In this document: positions 34,730 through 44,125 of the stretch, piece after piece
Position numbering within the stretch: the stretch's first letter is position 1
Layout: every line of letters begins with the position of its first letter
DNA from: Terriglobus roseus
GTDB lineage: Bacteria; Acidobacteriota; Terriglobia; Terriglobales; Acidobacteriaceae
Reading direction: 5' to 3'
DNA length: 64,000 nucleotides
Assembly: GCF_900105625.1 (NCBI RefSeq)
Contig: NZ_FNSD01000001.1
Span: 434,001 to 498,000, forward strand
Program-made: the position numbers and the translations under genes
Notes under the pieces: generated by a model
Database searches by the model: none
What the model was told of the DNA's origin: nothing
The model's input: only the letters and a program-made list of their open reading frames with translations

Positions 34730-37384
34730 ATGTGTTTCAGGCAGAGATTCCCCAACGCAAGATTGCTGCTGGCTTCTATCGGTCTGCTGATCGGCAGTAC
34801 CCTTACCCAGGCCCAGACACCTGCTGTCTGCTTCAGCGAGCAGTCACAGGAGGCAATTGATCGCTCGATCGATGCGCTCATTGCGAAGATGAGTATTGCA
34901 GAACGCATTGCGCAGCTGCAGGATCGTGCTCCGGCGATTCCGCGGCTGAATGTTCCCGCCTACAACTGGTGGAATGAGGGTCTGCACGGACTTGCCCGCA
35001 ACGGGTATGCGACGGTCTTCCCGCAAGCGATCGGCCTTGCCGCCACGTGGGATGCGCCGTTGCTGAAGCAGGTCGGCGACACGGTGTCGACCGAAGCTCG
35101 CGCGAAGTTCAACGCTCGCGAAGAGAAGGACTCGCCGCGTTATGGCGGCCTCACGATGTGGTCACCGAACGTGAACATCTTTCGCGACCCACGCTGGGGG
35201 CGCGGGCAGGAGACCTATGGCGAAGATCCTTACCTGACGGCCACGCTAGCGACAGGTTTCGTGCAGGGTCTCCAAGGAGCCGATCCGTTCTATCGCAAGG
35301 CCGACGCGACACCCAAACACTTCGCGGCACACAGCGGTCCAGAGGAGGGTCGCGACAGCTTCAATGCTGTCGTATCGCCTCACGATCTTGCCGACACCTA
35401 CCTGCATGCCTTCCATGTGCTCACAGGTCAGGCGAACGCTGCCGCGCTGATGTGCTCCTACAACGAAATTAATGGAACACCCTCCTGCGCGAGCGCTACG
35501 AATCTGCAGAGCATGGTGCGGCAGGATTGGGGTTTCAAGGGGTATGTCGTATCAGACTGCGATGCCGTCGGAGACATCTCTGCCTACCATCACTATGCTC
35601 CCGATAAAGCCCACGCTGCTGCCGCAGCTCTGAACGCTGGTGTTGACCTCGATTGCGGCAAGACTTATGCCGCTTTGCAACAGAGCCTGGAACAACACCT
35701 CGTAAGCGAGGCCACGTTGAACCTTTCGCTGCATCGACTTTTTCTGTCACGCGTGAGACTTGGCATGATGGATGCGCCATCGTGCTCTCCCTATGGGCAG
35801 ATTGCCACCTCAGAGATCGACTCCGCAGCGCATCGTGCATTGGCACTGCGTTCGGCGGAAGAGTCCATTGTGCTTCTGAAGAATGACGGCACGCTGCCGT
35901 TACACGCAGCGACGGAGCGCATCGCAGTGATCGGTCCCACAGCTGACACGCTGAAGGTTCTGGAAGCCAACTATCACGGAACGGCGCGCAACCCAGTCAC
36001 GCCTTTCGACGCCCTCCGATCATCGTTCGCGCACGTGGAGTACGCCCAGGGAAGCCTGCTGGCGGAGGGGGTCTCCGCACCGGTGCCACGCGATGCCTTA
36101 CGGCTCAACCCGAATGAAGACGCGGCGCGCGGGCTTCACGCCGAATACTTCAATGCAGGGATGCCGGGCGGTGCGCCAGTCGAGGAAGCGACTGTCGAAA
36201 GGGTGGAGTATGACATCGATCGTGTCGCACTCACCCCAGCGCTGACCTCGAAGCAGTACAGCGCCCGATGGACCGGCTTCCTTCTACCTCCGGCGTCAGG
36301 GCAATACGTGCTACGCGTTAATGTCGAGCGGTGCTGGGATTGCAAGACTCATGACAGCTTCGCTTTGTATATCGACGACAAGCTTGTTCTCGATAACCGT
36401 GGGGAGAAGGCCGATCCAGACCGTGTGTCTCTGAATTTTGCGGATCAGAAGTCGCATGCCCTGCGATTGGAGTATCGCCACACCGGTGAGGATGAAGGCG
36501 TCGCGCTGGAATGGGAACCGCCCGCGTCTGCTCTGTTGGAACAGGCCGTGAAAACAGCCTCCAAGGCAGATGCGATCGTGGCCTTTGTGGGCTTATCACC
36601 TGACTTGGAGGGCGAGGCACTCCAGGTGAAGTTGAAAGGTTTTAACGGTGGTGACCGCACCAGTCTGGACCTGCCGGAGGCTCAGCGCACGCTGCTCCGC
36701 CAACTGCAGCAGACTGGCAAGCCATTGATCGTGGTGCTCACTTCCGGCTCAGCGGTCGCATCCGGCGACGAAGTGGAGAAGGCCAAGGCGATGCTGGAAG
36801 CCTGGTATCCCGGCGAAGCAGGCGGAGAGGCCATTGCGAACATCCTGTCCGGGAAATCCAACCCCTCCGGACGGCTGCCCATTACCTTTTATCGCTCCGT
36901 CTCCGACTTGCCACTTTTCGCCGACTACAGCATGGCCCATCGCACCTACAGGTACTTCGATGGTCCGGTCCTATACCCCTTCGGTTTCGGTTTGAGTTAT
37001 AGCCGCTTCCGCTATGGTGCCGTTCGCCTCACGAGCTCGACCGCGAGCAGCACCACACAGATTACTGCCCTCGTGAAAGTAAGCAATACCGGGCGTGTCG
37101 CTGGTGGAGAAGTTGCAGAGCTTTACCTGCAACCACCGCAGCAGCGCGGCGCACCGCGACTGGCGCTCGAAGGTGTGCAGCGCGTCACATTGCAGCCGGG
37201 AGAGGAACGCGAACTCTCCTTCATCCTGACACCGCAGCAAATGGGGACCGTGAATGACAGCGGCCAACGCAATCTGAATGCTGGAAGGTACCGGATCTAT
37301 ATTGGCGGATCCCAGCCATCGCTCAAAACACGGAACGCGGGAAGATCGTTTCAGGTCAAGCGCACGGAGGCGCTGACGCCTTAG
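34730..37384 (+). CDS. GH3 beta-glucosidase/beta-xylosidase with PA14 domain, exported
   Basis: 884 residues; GGAG 8 nt before ATG; signal peptide about 1-29. The N-terminal GH3 barrel includes YNWWNEGLHGLARNG (the form seen in xylosidase-type GH3), SPNVNIFRDPRWGRGQETYGEDP, KHFAAHS, and the nucleophile D276 in GYVVSDCDAV. A PA14 carbohydrate-binding insertion is at about 470-600 (GLHAEYFNAGMPGG, GQYVLRVNVERCWDCKTHD). The GH3 C-terminal domain and a fibronectin-III-like domain follow (GGEVAELYLQPP, RLALEGVQRVTLQPGE). Probably periplasmic or secreted hydrolysis of xylo- or gluco-oligosaccharides. It pairs with the GH78 and TonB receptor genes. Confidence 0.92.
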   Translation: MCFRQRFPNARLLLASIGLLIGSTLTQAQTPAVCFSEQSQEAIDRSIDALIAKMSIAERIAQLQDRAPAIPRLNVPAYNWWNEGLHGLARNGYATVFPQAIGLAATWDAPLLKQVGDTVSTEARAKFNAREEKDSPRYGGLTMWSPNVNIFRDPRWGRGQETYGEDPYLTATLATGFVQGLQGADPFYRKADATPKHFAAHSGPEEGRDSFNAVVSPHDLADTYLHAFHVLTGQANAAALMCSYNEINGTPSCASATNLQSMVRQDWGFKGYVVSDCDAVGDISAYHHYAPDKAHAAAAALNAGVDLDCGKTYAALQQSLEQHLVSEATLNLSLHRLFLSRVRLGMMDAPSCSPYGQIATSEIDSAAHRALALRSAEESIVLLKNDGTLPLHAATERIAVIGPTADTLKVLEANYHGTARNPVTPFDALRSSFAHVEYAQGSLLAEGVSAPVPRDALRLNPNEDAARGLHAEYFNAGMPGGAPVEEATVERVEYDIDRVALTPALTSKQYSARWTGFLLPPASGQYVLRVNVERCWDCKTHDSFALYIDDKLVLDNRGEKADPDRVSLNFADQKSHALRLEYRHTGEDEGVALEWEPPASALLEQAVKTASKADAIVAFVGLSPDLEGEALQVKLKGFNGGDRTSLDLPEAQRTLLRQLQQTGKPLIVVLTSGSAVASGDEVEKAKAMLEAWYPGEAGGEAIANILSGKSNPSGRLPITFYRSVSDLPLFADYSMAHRTYRYFDGPVLYPFGFGLSYSRFRYGAVRLTSSTASSTTQITALVKVSNTGRVAGGEVAELYLQPPQQRGAPRLALEGVQRVTLQPGEERELSFILTPQQMGTVNDSGQRNLNAGRYRIYIGGSQPSLKTRNAGRSFQVKRTEALTP

Positions 37385-37454
37385 AAGCAATCGGTCATCA
37401 CGGTGGAGATTTCGAAACGGCGGGGACTGCGCAGGCTGCCGCCTGCACGTCACC

Positions 37455-38387
37455 TCAATTCCAGAGGGTCATCAGTTCTGCAACGGCTACGACAGCCTGG
37501 TCGCGGCCGTTGCGCTTGCCTTGGTAGAGCAGGCGATCTGCCTCTTCCACGACCTCTTCCGGCCGCCGGTTCACCATCTCCGGTACGACCGGCAAGGCTC
37601 CGCAACTGATCGTTAGATACAACGGACCCGCGCTGGTCTGCACCGGCACCGATCGTACCGCCTCGCAGATCCGCGCGCTGACGCTGGCCAGGTGCTCTGG
37701 GCCGCAGCCATCCAGCAGCAGCAGAAATTCCTCGCCACCGTAGCGTCCCACGGCACCCTTCCGCACGTTGCTCCGCAGCCTTGACGCAACCTCGCGCAAC
37801 ACTTCGTCCCCAACCGTGTGACCGTAGGTATCGTTGATCAGCTTGAAGTGATCCAGATCGCACAGCATCACGCTGAATGGTTCCGAGGGGAGGATTGCCC
37901 TATCCATCTTGTTCGCCAGGAACTCAAAGATTGCGCCGCGGTTCAGCAGTTGCGTCAGCGCATCCTGCGTCGCATGCACACGCATCTCCTCATGCGCCTC
38001 GACCAGGATGTCTTCCAACTGCAAGATCCGCCGCCCCGTTCGCAGCCGCGCGAGCAGCTCTTCTGGATGACAAGGCTTCGTCAGATAATCATCCGCGCCC
38101 GCCTCAAGTCCAGCGACCAGGTCCTCCTTGGAATCCTTCGATGTAAGCAGCGCAATGTAGATGTAAGCCTTCCGCAGTCCACTGCGGATCGCACGGCAGA
38201 CCTCAAGCCCGCTGAGCCCCGGCATCGTCCAATCGAGCAACACCAGCCGCGGTCCGTCTTCTTTCGACAGGATCTGGATCGCCTCCAAACCGTCCTTCGC
38301 CGTAACCACCTCGAAGTCTGTCGTTCGCAGCATCCGCTGCATCAGCAGCCGGCTTACCGCATCATCGTCTGCCACAAGGATCTTCAC
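37455..38387 (-). CDS. Response regulator diguanylate cyclase (REC-GGDEF)
   Basis: 310 residues. Receiver domain 1-120: D7/D8, phospho-site D52 (LVLLDWTMPGLSG), K104 (YLTKP). GGDEF domain from about 135, with active-site loop RYGGEEF at 215-221 and the nucleotide-binding ND(T)YGH segment at 185-190. It should make cyclic di-GMP when phosphorylated. No RxxD inhibitory site lies five residues before GGEEF, so product inhibition is not expected. The GTG start overlaps the hybrid-kinase stop (GTGA), so the kinase is the likely partner. Confidence 0.95.
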   Translation of the reverse strand: MKILVADDDAVSRLLMQRMLRTTDFEVVTAKDGLEAIQILSKEDGPRLVLLDWTMPGLSGLEVCRAIRSGLRKAYIYIALLTSKDSKEDLVAGLEAGADDYLTKPCHPEELLARLRTGRRILQLEDILVEAHEEMRVHATQDALTQLLNRGAIFEFLANKMDRAILPSEPFSVMLCDLDHFKLINDTYGHTVGDEVLREVASRLRSNVRKGAVGRYGGEEFLLLLDGCGPEHLASVSARICEAVRSVPVQTSAGPLYLTISCGALPVVPEMVNRRPEEVVEEADRLLYQGKRNGRDQAVVAVAELMTLWN

Positions 38388-41300
38388 CGAAGCGACTCCT
38401 GGCAGAGCTGCTGCAGCGCCCTCACCACACGCGGCATCTCCTTCTCTAATTGGGGGATAAGGTCGGAAGCCGCGGACAGATCAGAGGCGCTGCCGAGATG
38501 TTCGAGCTGCGCTGCAAGCGCCGCGCCGCGCGTCGCCGCCAAGTTCGCGAGCGCCCCCTTCAGCCCATGCGCCGCCCGCCGAAGCGCATCGCCGTCTCCG
38601 CAGGCAACCGCGTCGCGCAAGGCCATCAACTTCTCCGGGTAGTCCTGTTCAAACGTCTCGGACAGTTCCGCGACAAACTCCACGTCCCCATCTATCCGCT
38701 CCAACAGGTCCGTCGCATCAACGACCTGCTCCTCTCTTGGCTCTGCGGCGTCATCTGCCATCGCCGCCGCTTTGCGGGCCGTGTACGTCTCCAACACGGT
38801 ATCCAATTCCTGCGGACGGATCGGCTTCGACAGGTAGCCATCCATATCTGCAGCCATGCAGCGCTCGCGGTCGCCCTTCATGACCAGTGCAGTCATAGCC
38901 ACAATGGACAGACGCTCGCCCGTTTCAACCTCGCGTGCACGAATCGCCGTCGTCGCCTGGATACCGTCCAGCTCTGGCATCTGCACGTCCATCAGCACCA
39001 GGTCGTACCGCTTGCTTTCGCTTGCCTCAACCGCTTCGCGGCCATTGTTCGCGACGACGACCGTATGCCCGCGCTTCTGTAACAAGCGAACCGCCAGCTT
39101 CTGGTTCACCTCGTTGTCTTCCGCCAAAAGGATGTTCAACGAACGTGCAGCGGGCAGATCCGCCACCAGCGTCGACTGCGTAATCATGCTCTTATCCTTC
39201 TTCCGATCCGTGCTGCCACCCAGCGCACGTGCAATGGCATCCTGCAATTCCTGCCGTCTCACCGGCTTCAACAGGTAAGCCGAAATCCCAAGCTGCTCAC
39301 ACCGATTCGCGTCGCCGTGGTGCCCACCTGAAGACAGCATCATCACCGTCGGCAGCGCCAACGATGTGTCCTGCTTCATCTGTTGCACCACCATAAAGCC
39401 GTCCATCTTCGGCATATGCATATCCGTCAGCAGCAGACGGTACGGCGAGCCTTCGAGTCCCGCTGCATGCAGCATCGCCAGTGCCGTGTCGCCCTCAGGA
39501 GCGCTTGTGACCTCCATACCCCAGAGCCGCAGAAGCCCTTCAAGAATCCGCCGATTCGTCTTGTTGTCGTCGACGATCAGGACCTTCACGCCTGCCAGCA
39601 GCGGTAAGGGTTGTGGAACGACGGCTGTCGCCGTGGCATCGGCCACCCGTGGCAGCGGAACCATGAAGTGAAACTGAGATCCTTTGCCTGGCGTGCTTTC
39701 GCACCAGATACGGCCCCCCATCAGTTCCACCAGCCGGCGCGAGATCGTCAAGCCCAGCCCGGTACCGCCATATTGCCGCGTGGTCGAAGTATCAGCCTGG
39801 CTGAAGGATGCGAAGATGCTTTCCAGTTTCTCCGGCGAAATGCCAATCCCCGTGTCACTGACGATGAAATACATCTGGTCCGGCCCTTCGCTCGGATCTG
39901 CCATCGCCACATGCAGCGACACTTCTCCGCTGCCTGTGAACTTGATTGCATTCCCCACAAGGTTCACGACGATCTGCCGAAGCCGTCCCGGGTCACCAAG
40001 CACCACGTCCGGCAGGTCCACACTGACGTCGCAGAGCAGTTCCAGACCCTTTTCATCAGCTCGCAGTGCCAGCGTCTTCAACGTCGTCTCGACACACTCA
40101 CGTATGTCGAAAGAAATCGTCTCCAGATCCACCTTCCCGGCTTCGATCTTTGAGAAGTCCAGAATGTCGTTGATCACCGTCAGCAGAGAGTCCGCGGAAA
40201 ACTTGACCGTCGTCATGTATTCGCGTTGCTCGCGGCTCAACTCTGTTTCGAGCGCAAGATCGGTCATGCCGATCACGCCGTTCAAGGGCGTCCGGATCTC
40301 ATGACTCATGTTGGCCAGGAACTCGCTCTTAGCGCGATTCGCGGCTTCCGCAGTGATCCGGGCCTCTTCCATATTCCGCTCGGCCAGTTTGCGCTGCGTC
40401 ACGTCATGCACAAACGCCGCGAACATCTTCTTCTCGCCCACCGCAATGGCAGAGACAGCCATCTCCGCAGGAAACACGATGCCCGTCCGATGCAGTGCCA
40501 GCACCTGCATCCGACCGTGCAGACCGCCATCCGCATCCATTGCGGAAAAGTCCAGTGCTGTTGCGCCGTCGGTTTCCGACCGCAACAATCCCGACACCGG
40601 CCTGCCAATGATCTCGCCCGCGTTCCATCCGAAGGTTTGTGTTGCCTGGTCGTTCCAGTCCGTTACCAGGCCGTTCTCTGAGATACCGATGAACGCATCG
40701 AATGCCGCACGCACAATGCGCCGGTAACGCTCCTCGCTGCTCTCCAATGCTTCTGCGTGGCTGGAAAACCTGCGGTCGATGAATGCCGACAGGTAAACCA
40801 GGCTCAACAGCACCACCGTCACCAGCACGATGCTCGCGGTGCCCAGGTCAGAGATACCGACCGCATGCCGCAAACGGTCCGAAGCCATCGGTGCGCGCAT
40901 AAACGACACGGCCGCCATTCCCAGGTAGTGCATCACGGGAATCGCCAGACCCATCACAATGGCGCTCACGCTCTTGCGCCAGCTGAACATCGACCGAATA
41001 TGCCTGGAAGCGAAGGTCAACCGCAGGGCGACAAAGGAAATGACCACCGCAGCCACGACCGACAACGCTACCAGCGTCATGTTGTACATGGGCTCAGCGT
41101 CCATACGCATCGCAGCCATTCCCGTGTAATGCATGGCCGCAATACCGCCGCCCATGAACAGACTGGCAACGCCGGTCGCGATCCACCCCAGGCCACGGCG
41201 GCTCACCATATACAGAGCCAGCGCCGAAGCCAGCACAGCCGCCAGCATGCTCAGCAGCACCGTCGGCCAGTCATACAGCACCGGCATATCCATCCGGTAG

Positions 41301-41572
41301 CCGAGCATTCCGATGTAGTGCATCGACCAGATGCCGATGCCCATCGCCATCGATCCGCAAGACAGCCAGGAAAAGCGTGCTCCTGCGGTTCTGGTGGACG
41401 TCACTCGTCCCGCAAGGTCAAGGGCGGCATACGCCGACAGGATTGCAATGCCGATGGAAAGAAGCACAAACGAAAGCTGAGACTGTCCATGCATCATGAG
41501 TTCACTGTTCACAATCGCTCCACATCCGCGATGCCACAGTCCAAGGGAGAAAATTTGTTCCAAATAACCCAT
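38384..41572 (-). CDS. Hybrid sensor histidine kinase: MHYT-PAS-HisKA-HATPase-REC-REC-HPt
   Basis: 1062 residues from ATG 41572. Order of parts: an N-terminal seven-helix MHYT sensor with the three repeats WSMHYIGM, AAMHYTGM and PVMHYLGM (about 84-220), proposed to bind a metal and sense O2, CO or NO; a PAS domain (about 280-395); HisKA with H424 (MSHEIRTPLNGVIGM); HATPase_c (NLVGNAIKFT, ISPEKLESIFASFSQADTSTTRQYGGTGLGL); two receiver domains (VKVLIVDDNKTNRRIL and LNILLAEDNEVNQKL); and a C-terminal HPt with His near residue 1002 (AAHGLKGAL). It is coupled to the REC-GGDEF gene, so it probably drives cyclic di-GMP synthesis. Confidence 0.95.
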   Translation of the reverse strand: MGYLEQIFSLGLWHRGCGAIVNSELMMHGQSQLSFVLLSIGIAILSAYAALDLAGRVTSTRTAGARFSWLSCGSMAMGIGIWSMHYIGMLGYRMDMPVLYDWPTVLLSMLAAVLASALALYMVSRRGLGWIATGVASLFMGGGIAAMHYTGMAAMRMDAEPMYNMTLVALSVVAAVVISFVALRLTFASRHIRSMFSWRKSVSAIVMGLAIPVMHYLGMAAVSFMRAPMASDRLRHAVGISDLGTASIVLVTVVLLSLVYLSAFIDRRFSSHAEALESSEERYRRIVRAAFDAFIGISENGLVTDWNDQATQTFGWNAGEIIGRPVSGLLRSETDGATALDFSAMDADGGLHGRMQVLALHRTGIVFPAEMAVSAIAVGEKKMFAAFVHDVTQRKLAERNMEEARITAEAANRAKSEFLANMSHEIRTPLNGVIGMTDLALETELSREQREYMTTVKFSADSLLTVINDILDFSKIEAGKVDLETISFDIRECVETTLKTLALRADEKGLELLCDVSVDLPDVVLGDPGRLRQIVVNLVGNAIKFTGSGEVSLHVAMADPSEGPDQMYFIVSDTGIGISPEKLESIFASFSQADTSTTRQYGGTGLGLTISRRLVELMGGRIWCESTPGKGSQFHFMVPLPRVADATATAVVPQPLPLLAGVKVLIVDDNKTNRRILEGLLRLWGMEVTSAPEGDTALAMLHAAGLEGSPYRLLLTDMHMPKMDGFMVVQQMKQDTSLALPTVMMLSSGGHHGDANRCEQLGISAYLLKPVRRQELQDAIARALGGSTDRKKDKSMITQSTLVADLPAARSLNILLAEDNEVNQKLAVRLLQKRGHTVVVANNGREAVEASESKRYDLVLMDVQMPELDGIQATTAIRAREVETGERLSIVAMTALVMKGDRERCMAADMDGYLSKPIRPQELDTVLETYTARKAAAMADDAAEPREEQVVDATDLLERIDGDVEFVAELSETFEQDYPEKLMALRDAVACGDGDALRRAAHGLKGALANLAATRGAALAAQLEHLGSASDLSAASDLIPQLEKEMPRVVRALQQLCQESLR

Positions 41573-41817
41573 CACTCTATCGGCGATTCGGCATCTAAAT
41601 CGCCCGCGTTAAGCAGACCCGCAGGACTACCTCACACAATACGGTGCCTTCAGCACAATGTGAGTACACCGATGGTGTTATCTACAGGACACTTTCTTCC
41701 CACAGTGCATCGAGACTGGACGGATCGGCTTCGTCGGTGAGCAGCACGCACGAGGGACATCGACCCCACCCCACCATCCAAGGCGCCGCCGCTACCAAGG
41801 ATCGTGTACACCGGCTC

Positions 41818-42309
41818 TTACGGGGTCGGAGTTGCCGTTCGCCTGTACACACCTACATTCGTTACCGACACGCCCGTAGAGTCTGAGGAGATCGTCGTGA
41901 TCGTCATTGTCCGACCATCATCCGACAGGGTGCGCTTGCTCGTCGCAGCCACTTGAAATGCGTTGCGATAGGTGGCAATCACGGCGGCTCCGTCTCGCTG
42001 AAGACTTACGGGAAGCAGGATGCTCTTGCTGCCTGTTACCATGGCGGGCTTGCCGTCATAGTCGGCTGTGTAATCCACGTCGAATGGCTCGCCTGCCATC
42101 GGCTGCGTATGCGAGTGATAGTGCACTCCACGAGCTTCCCGTGTCATCTCAATGGTCATTTCCCTGGGGCACGTCTTCCCGGGATAATGCGATAACTCCG
42201 GCTCAAGAATCCACGTCCCTAAAAAAGGGTCCGAGGCACCTCCAGCGCCTCGGACTTGTGAAGGACTTAATGTCAGTAGAAAAAACACGACGGCAGTCGG
42301 AAGTTTCAT
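41818..42309 (-). CDS. Secreted lipocalin-like small protein
   Basis: 163 residues from ATG 42309 (GGAG upstream; ATG 42336 lies inside the preceding gene's stop region and has no Shine-Dalgarno). Signal peptide about 1-21. The mature part begins GASDPFLGTWILEPELSHYPG, a lipocalin/DUF-type opening, and continues as alternating strands (YTADYDGKPAMVTGSKSI, SDDGRTMTITTISSD). It lies 23 nt after the di-heme oxidoreductase and is probably cotranscribed with it. The function is unknown; a small hydrophobic ligand or redox partner is possible. Confidence 0.65.
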   Translation of the reverse strand: MKLPTAVVFFLLTLSPSQVRGAGGASDPFLGTWILEPELSHYPGKTCPREMTIEMTREARGVHYHSHTQPMAGEPFDVDYTADYDGKPAMVTGSKSILLPVSLQRDGAAVIATYRNAFQVAATSKRTLSDDGRTMTITTISSDSTGVSVTNVGVYRRTATPTP

Positions 42310-42332
42310 AAGGACTCCAGAAAACCCCAACA

Positions 42333-43856
42333 TCAAAGGGCCCTCAGAAACTCCAGGATGGATTGCTTATCGACTTCCGGCAGTCTGTTGAAGCGACTGA
42401 CAGTCCCGTTCGCCTCCGAGAAGCCATACTTCGCAGAGTCGCGATCCTTTGCAGGGTTATCGCCGCCGTCGAAGCCGGGGAATGAGAAGTGGTCCTGGAT
42501 GGCGGTCATCAGGTCGGACGTGCGTCCGTCGTGCAGGAAGTAGATACGCTGCCCCAAACCCCAGAGTGGCGTGGTCCGAAACTCATCGGGACCAGCATTC
42601 CCCTGCACAATGTTGTCCGCCAGAGTCGCGCCCATGTGGTGCACCAGCAGATCGGAGTACAGGTTCACCGTCTGCCCGCGGAGAGCCACGGTATGCGCAC
42701 CGACTTCATCCCACTGGCCGGACGGGTTGGCCGTGCCGGGCGTCTGCATGGAAGGCGTGTGGCAGAAGGCGCAACCGACCTCCTTGAACAACTGCTTCCC
42801 GCGCGAAGCAGAGGCGGTCATCGGAGCGGGCTGCGGAGCGTCCACAAAACGCATGAACTCTGTGAACATAAGCCACGCGGGCATGATCTTCAGGGGATTG
42901 TTGTAAGACACTGCGTCGGTGCGCGGAACATCAAAGGGCTCGTAGGCTTTGTTGCACTCGGGATCTTCGTTGCGGGCGATCGGAAACAGATCGTTGCTGA
43001 TGCCCATCTCCACGTTGTACGCTTCACCGGCGAAGACTGTCAGCGAGGCATTTTGTGCCTTCCATCCGAAGCGGCTGATCGTTCCGGTGTTCGGGTTGAT
43101 GTTGGGACGACCCTCGATACCAAGCGACCGCTTCTCGTCGCGGTCGGCACGCATATTCTCCCGAATGGTCGAGTCCTGAATCGATTCAATCAGCCCAAGT
43201 CCGAAGAGCTGCAAGGGAATGCGAAAGGCCAGATTGCGCTCCTGCATCTCCCTATCGAAGTCGGGCTGCTGCACTCGGCAGGCCGCCGGAACGTCTGATC
43301 GACCCGCGAGGGTGAACAAGCTATGGACGCCACCGTCCCGTGCGCCATTCTTTCCAAACTTGAACCGCACCTCGCGGAAGGCGCCGTTGCGTTCCTCGAA
43401 GCTGGGCACGGTATTGTTCGCACCCATCCTGCCAGCCACCTCGAAGGCAGCGTTCTTCCGCTGGGCACTGCCACCGATGGCAGGCTGGGAGTGGCAGGTG
43501 AAACACTGGTCTGCGTTGAAGACCGGCCCCATACCCGCCGAGTTGACGAGCTTCTTGGGCGAGAACGGATTGCTCGGATCGGGATCGAGCGGCAGCACGC
43601 CCTGGGGCTGCTGCACGCAGGTGTCGCAAGTGCCCTCAAGCTCCGAGACACGAAGCAGACTTTCCGTGAACAGTGCGATCTCGTTCGCGTTCAAGTTAGG
43701 AACAGGATTCGGAATCGCGCTCTTCGGATTCGGGCGCGGCCCGGGATCGCGCGCGCGGAATCCCGGAGGTGTGTGCTGGGCGAATGCCGGCGTGAGAGAC
43801 GAGGCAGAGAAGAGCAGCAGGAACAGAGGACGCAAAGCGCGACGGACAGGCTTCAC
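42333..43856 (-). CDS. Di-heme oxidoreductase (DHOR, DUF1111-like), exported
   Basis: 507 residues with a signal peptide (about 1-26). Two heme-c sites are seen: C118-F-T-C-H122 and a C-terminal CAFCH. The body (GLGLIESIQDSTIREN, GRPNINPNTGTISRFGWKAQ, TTPLWGLGQRIYFLHDGRTSDL) matches the di-heme oxidoreductase family, related to MauG/CcpA-type peroxidases and formerly thiol oxidoreductase. A third cysteine pair, C77-D-T-C80, lacks the heme-binding His. It acts in the periplasm and needs cytochrome c maturation, which the ccm cluster in this window supplies. It is followed closely by the lipocalin-like gene. Confidence 0.9.
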   Translation of the reverse strand: MKPVRRALRPLFLLLFSASSLTPAFAQHTPPGFRARDPGPRPNPKSAIPNPVPNLNANEIALFTESLLRVSELEGTCDTCVQQPQGVLPLDPDPSNPFSPKKLVNSAGMGPVFNADQCFTCHSQPAIGGSAQRKNAAFEVAGRMGANNTVPSFEERNGAFREVRFKFGKNGARDGGVHSLFTLAGRSDVPAACRVQQPDFDREMQERNLAFRIPLQLFGLGLIESIQDSTIRENMRADRDEKRSLGIEGRPNINPNTGTISRFGWKAQNASLTVFAGEAYNVEMGISNDLFPIARNEDPECNKAYEPFDVPRTDAVSYNNPLKIMPAWLMFTEFMRFVDAPQPAPMTASASRGKQLFKEVGCAFCHTPSMQTPGTANPSGQWDEVGAHTVALRGQTVNLYSDLLVHHMGATLADNIVQGNAGPDEFRTTPLWGLGQRIYFLHDGRTSDLMTAIQDHFSFPGFDGGDNPAKDRDSAKYGFSEANGTVSRFNRLPEVDKQSILEFLRAL

Positions 43857-44125
43857 AGGTCGAACTCCTTGGAATGGCCTTCTCCCTGGAGCATCTCGAT
43901 GACATTAACGGGACGCGTGAGGCGCAAGCGAAGACCCGGAGTTGTCGGTGCTGGAGGGATGAATCGACAATGCCTCGCAGCGATCCTTTTCGCTCTTAGA
44001 AAAGTCCTCTGTTTCTCTTAGGTTTTTATTAGCCGTTCTAAGTCGATGAAAACAAGGAGGCGCGGAGCCGGTGAGCAGACAGACCGGACATGAACCGCGG
44101 GCAACCTACGATTCCATGGGCGTGC

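Noticed and set aside
37431-37446. GCAGGC-N4-GCCTGC hairpin after the GH3 gene
   Set aside because: Six-base stem without a T-run; too weak to call a terminator.
40757-41740. 327-codon plus-strand ORF opposite the MHYT kinase
   Set aside because: His/Arg/Gln-rich antisense shadow; the opposite strand encodes clear kinase motifs.
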